The notes beneath the pieces are model-generated. The model did not search any database and was not told the origin of the DNA. It worked only from the letters and a program-made list of their open reading frames with translations. A DNA stretch of 8,399 bases. Origin: Alphaproteobacteria bacterium (GTDB lineage Bacteria; Pseudomonadota; Alphaproteobacteria; UBA8366). Below are positions 5,781-8,399 of this stretch, piece by piece. The stretch's first letter is position 1. The number at the start of each line of letters is the position of its first letter. The translations under genes and the position numbers were made by a program. The stretch is from the NCBI GenBank assembly GCA_029861675.1, contig JAOTYV010000219.1, positions 1 to 8,399 of the forward strand. The letters are read 5' to 3'.

Positions 5781-6401
5781 ATGGCGGAAGACGAAAAGAC
5801 CCCCGAAGCTACAGACACGACGGACTCGACGGACGCCGGCACCGAAGCGGCGGCCAGCGAAGCGGTTGCGGATACCGCAGCGTCCGACGCACCGGCGGGC
5901 GGCACGATTACCGACCTCGCCGATCTCGGCGCTGCCGTCAGCGGCACGCCCAGTACCGGCGGCGATACGCCGGTTGTCGATCCCCTGGCGCCTACCGAGC
6001 CGAAGATCGACGGGCAGGGCCGCGCCTATGCGACCGGCAAGCGTAAGGACGCGGTCGCCCGGGTCTGGATCAAGCCCGGCAGCGGCAAGTTCACCATCAA
6101 CAACCGCACCGACGACGTCTATTTCGCCCGCCCGGTGTTGCGCATGGTGATCAACCAGCCCTTCGCCGCGGTCGCACGCGAGAAGCAATACGATGTGGTT
6201 TGCACGGTCAAGGGCGGTGGCCTCTCGGGGCAGGCCGGCGCGGTGCGCCACGGCATTAGCCAGGCGATCGCCCATTTCGAGCCTTCGCTGCGCACGACAT
6301 TGAAGCGCGGCGGCTTCCTGACCCGCGACGCGCGCGTGGTCGAGCGGAAGAAATACGGCAAGGCCAAGGCCCGCCGGAGCTTCCAGTTCTCGAAACGATA
6401 G
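5781..6401 (+). CDS. rpsI: 30S ribosomal protein S9 with a long acidic N-terminal extension
   Basis: A 206-residue S9. The conserved domain starts near Gly80 ([17 protein letters not shown]) and runs to the basic tail ending [17 protein letters not shown]; in the assembled ribosome that terminal Lys-Arg reaches the P-site tRNA. E. coli S9 has about 130 residues. Here about 77 residues precede the domain: residues 1-40 are rich in Asp, Glu, Thr, Ser and Ala with almost no base, followed by [14 protein letters not shown] and a Pro/Gly/Thr linker. Alphaproteobacterial S9 usually carries a shorter extension of this kind. GGAG (5768-5771) lies nine bases before the ATG, two bases after the rplM stop. 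A start inside the extension cannot be excluded, but the upstream part is open and codon-like throughout. Confidence 0.96.
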   Translation: MAEDEKTPEATDTTDSTDAGTEAAASEAVADTAASDAPAGGTITDLADLGAAVSGTPSTGGDTPVVDPLAPTEPKIDGQGRAYATGKRKDAVARVWIKPGSGKFTINNRTDDVYFARPVLRMVINQPFAAVAREKQYDVVCTVKGGGLSGQAGAVRHGISQAIAHFEPSLRTTLKRGGFLTRDARVVERKKYGKAKARRSFQFSKR

Positions 6402-6431
6402 ACCGACCGCATCGACAGCGATTTACCGTGA

Positions 6432-6456
6432 GGGGCTGCCGTTTGGCGGCCCCTTT
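6432..6456 (+). terminator. Intrinsic terminator of rplM-rpsI
   Basis: A 9-bp stem, GGGGCTGCC (6432-6440) with GGCGGCCCC (6445-6453), with one G-T pair and a four-base GTTT loop, followed by TTT. It lies 30 bases after the rpsI stop. The T-run is short, but the stem is very stable. Confidence 0.8.
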
Positions 6457-6471
6457 CGCTATGGTGGATCG

Positions 6472-7329
6472 ATGACCGAGAACCAAGCGAACGCGGCGCT
6501 GGTCGCCGAAATTCCCGAAGGGGCAGCGACCGGCGAGATCGCCCGCATCTACGACGAGATGCGGGTGTACTGCGCCGTCCCCTACGTCTCGACGCTGCAG
6601 CGCCATGTGGCGACCATGCCCGGCTGCCTCGAATGGATGTGGGCGGCGCTGCGGCCGGCGTTCCTGTCCGGCGACATTCCGGAGACCGCGTGGCGGCTTG
6701 CCGGCTCGGTCGAGGTCGCGCCGCTGCCGCCGCTCAGCGCGTCCGCGCTGCGGGTGTTCGGCGTCGACGAAGCGGGGGCTGAAACCATCCGCTCGATTTG
6801 CGAGTTGTTCGTCCGGGTCAGCCCGATCAACCTGCTGTTCGCCGCCTGCGTGCGGCGCCTGCTCGAGGGCGAGACGGGCCAGGGCCAGGACGCACCGTCG
6901 GCCGGCTGGACGCCGCCCGCACCGGTTCCGGCGCTGCCGCCGATGGCCGATCCGGCCACGCTGGCTGCCGACCCCGCGGCGGTGCTGCTGCAACTCGGCG
7001 ATGCCGCGCCCGGCGGCGCGGTCGTCGTGCCCGGTCTCTACCGGTTCCTCGCCCGATGGCCCGGCTACCTCGCCCATATCGCGACCGAGCTGGGACCGCG
7101 CTTCCACGACCCGGCCACTCGAGAGGCCTGCGACGCCATCGCGACCCGCATCACCGACGCCGCGCCCGAGATCCTGTCCCGCCTGCCGGCGCTCACCGGC
7201 GGCCCGACGCCGCCCGGCGCGGCGCAGACAACGGCGATCCTGGCCGCGCTCGACCACTACAAGGGCACGAGCCCCGAGATGGTCATCTTCGGCACGCTGC
7301 TGCGCGACGCGCTGCCGGGGGAGATATGA
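6472..7329 (+). CDS. DehI-family (2-haloacid dehalogenase-like) helical protein
   Basis: A 285-residue, mostly helical protein. I place it in the DehI family (halocarboxylic-acid dehalogenase-like) on remembered family patterns: an early I-P-E-x-A-A-T-G-E-I-A-R-I-Y-D-E-M-R (14-31), V-P-Y-V then L-Q-R-H-V-A-T-M-P-G-C-L-E-W-M-W (42-57), and a Pro-rich middle (about 142-162). The second half-repeat is L-Y-R-F-L-A-R-W-P-G-Y-L-A-H-I-A (189-204). Known DehI is a pseudo-dimer of two such repeats and removes halide from D- and L-2-haloacids by direct water attack. I did not map the catalytic Asp, and most family members are uncharacterised, so the substrate is open. GGTGG lies four bases before the ATG. 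Its TGA overlaps the start of the M20 hydrolase (ATGA, 7326-7329). It lies behind the rpsI terminator and so needs its own promoter. Confidence 0.75.
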   Translation: MTENQANAALVAEIPEGAATGEIARIYDEMRVYCAVPYVSTLQRHVATMPGCLEWMWAALRPAFLSGDIPETAWRLAGSVEVAPLPPLSASALRVFGVDEAGAETIRSICELFVRVSPINLLFAACVRRLLEGETGQGQDAPSAGWTPPAPVPALPPMADPATLAADPAAVLLQLGDAAPGGAVVVPGLYRFLARWPGYLAHIATELGPRFHDPATREACDAIATRITDAAPEILSRLPALTGGPTPPGAAQTTAILAALDHYKGTSPEMVIFGTLLRDALPGEI

Positions 7330-8399
7330 AAACCGGCCCCTTTTTGGATGACCTCGCCGCCGCCGTCGACGCGCAGATGCCGCTGGCTGAAAAGTTGTTC
7401 GACACGCTCGCGGAGCGGACTCGCGATGGGGTCGGCGTGACCCGGCCGGCCTGGAGCGAACGGGACAGCATCGCGGCGGCGCTGGTCGAGCACGCGGCCG
7501 GCGACATCGGACTGGAGGTCACGCGCGACCCCGCCGGAAATTTTTATGCGACGTTGCCGGGCGCGACGGTCGACGCGCCTGCCGTATTGATGGGATCGCA
7601 TCTCGATTCCGTGCCGACCGGCGGCAATTACGACGGTTTCGCGGGCGTCGTCGCGGGTCTGGTCGTGCAGGCCGCGGCCCGGGATATCGGCGTCACGCCG
7701 CCCTGCGCGCTGCGCACCGTCGGCCTGCGGGGCGAGGAGAGCGTTTGGTATGGCACCGCCTATCTCGGCAGCCGGCTCGCGGTCGGCGATTTACCGCTCG
7801 CCGCACTGGACCGGCTGACGCGCAGTGACACGGGCCGCAGCCTCGGCGACCATATCGGCGCCCATGGCGGCGACGTGGCGGCGCTGCGCGCGGGCGCGGC
7901 GCCCGTGGTAACTGGGGAGAACACCAAGGCGTTTTTCGAACTGCATATCGAGCAGGGCCCGGTTCTAGTCGGCGAGAACCTCGCGGTTGCCGTACCCACG
8001 GTCATTCGGGGCAACATGCGTTTTCCGTTTGCCCGCTGTCTCGGCGAATACGCCCATTCGGCGGCGGTGCCCCGTGAATACCGGCATGACGCAGCGCTCG
8101 CGGTCGTCGAGTTGATCTCCGCGCTGGACCGGCTTTGGCAGGGAATGGATGAGGAGGGCGAGAGCGATACGGTCTTCACCGTGGGCGAGCTTTACACGGA
8201 TGCGGCCCACCACGCGATGACCAAGGTGCCGGGCGAATGCCGCTTCTCGATCAATTTCGGCGCGACGGACACCGCGGCGCTGGAGCGTGTTCGCGACACC
8301 ATCGTGGCGCTCGCCGAGGAGATTGCGGCGCGGCGGCGCGTCACCTTCGAGCTTGGCGATTGTGTCGGCTCCGATCCGACGCCGCTCGACCCTGGCTTG
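7326..8399 (+). CDS. M20-family Zn-dependent amidohydrolase (N-carbamoyl-amino-acid hydrolase/allantoate amidohydrolase type), partial
   Basis: 358 codons are open to the end of the window; the C-terminus is missing. Family marks appear in order: G-S-H-L-D-S-V-P-T-G-G-N-Y-D-G with Zn ligands His92 and Asp103; R-G-E-E-S-V-W-Y-G with the catalytic and metal glutamates 137/138; F-F-E-L-H-I-E-Q-G-P with ligand His207; and the lid-domain L-G-E-Y-A-H-S-A-A-V-P-R-E-Y-R-H-D-A, where the family usually has G-A-H-S. These enzymes cleave N-carbamoyl or ureido amides in amino-acid, hydantoin, pyrimidine or allantoin breakdown, using two metal ions in the cytoplasm. RGEESVW and EYAHS suggest a subgroup apart from classical HyuC. 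The ATG overlaps the DehI-like stop (ATGA), with G-rich sequence two bases upstream; a second Met is at residue 18. The two products are probably made together. Confidence 0.9.
   Translation, partial: MKTGPFLDDLAAAVDAQMPLAEKLFDTLAERTRDGVGVTRPAWSERDSIAAALVEHAAGDIGLEVTRDPAGNFYATLPGATVDAPAVLMGSHLDSVPTGGNYDGFAGVVAGLVVQAAARDIGVTPPCALRTVGLRGEESVWYGTAYLGSRLAVGDLPLAALDRLTRSDTGRSLGDHIGAHGGDVAALRAGAAPVVTGENTKAFFELHIEQGPVLVGENLAVAVPTVIRGNMRFPFARCLGEYAHSAAVPREYRHDAALAVVELISALDRLWQGMDEEGESDTVFTVGELYTDAAHHAMTKVPGECRFSINFGATDTAALERVRDTIVALAEEIAARRRVTFELGDCVGSDPTPLDPGL

Noticed and set aside
5241..6401. A 386-residue reading that joins rpsI to an upstream stretch in frame
   Set aside because: The first 180 residues are the out-of-frame shadow of rplM. 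The true rpsI start at 5781 has an RBS and the normal two-base spacing from rplM.
6256..7257. A 333-codon minus-strand frame opposite the end of rpsI and the DehI-like gene
   Set aside because: It crosses the rpsI terminator and the end of a certain ribosomal-protein gene, and it is Arg/Gly-rich without recognisable motifs.
7760..8179. Minus-strand frames of 82-139 codons opposite the M20 gene
   Set aside because: The plus strand carries an uninterrupted M20 protein with all its metal-ligand motifs; the minus frames have no family pattern.

Overview
The window is GC-rich and densely coded, and its codon use and gene types suggest an alphaproteobacterium (Rhodospirillales- or Rhizobiales-like). 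The ribosomal protein S9 has the N-terminally extended alphaproteobacterial form, and the surface-antigen lipoprotein, the DehI-family protein and the CoA-binding/MetY pair are all common in that class. No tRNA, rRNA, CRISPR array, transposase or phage gene is visible, so this looks like ordinary chromosome rather than an island.

Layout. Bases 1-735 are on the minus strand: the first 25 codons of an amidohydrolase (D-aminoacylase-like), preceded by a surface-antigen-type lipoprotein. A small cupin gene follows on the plus strand (927-1292). It converges with a minus-strand set, and an 84-bp REP-like palindromic element lies between the two gene ends. The minus-strand set (4138 down to 1469) is read as crotonase-fold protein, then CoA-binding protein, then O-acetylhomoserine sulfhydrylase (metY). 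The intervals are 27 and 42 bp, so it is probably one operon.

Divergently from 4330 runs a hotdog thioesterase, joined by an ATGA overlap to an NTF2/SnoaL-like gene. That second gene appears to have lost one C in a CCCC run at codons 3-4. Next, behind a strong promoter-like sequence and an AT-rich leader with a perfect 14-bp palindrome, lie rplM and rpsI (50S L13, 30S S9), closed by a clear intrinsic terminator. The right end carries a DehI-family protein joined by ATGA overlap to an M20-family Zn amidohydrolase, which runs off the window.

How the genes relate. rplM-rpsI is the conserved ribosomal-protein pair. The crotonase/CoA-binding/MetY set mixes acyl-CoA-type proteins with sulfur assimilation into homocysteine. 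The thioesterase/NTF2 pair and the DehI-like/M20 pair are each translationally coupled and so probably act together, but their substrates cannot be read from sequence. I found no convincing new defence or mobile system. The points most worth checking are the NTF2 frameshift, the long acidic S9 extension, the crotonase without its two catalytic glutamates, the palindromic element, and the DehI-like/M20 pair.
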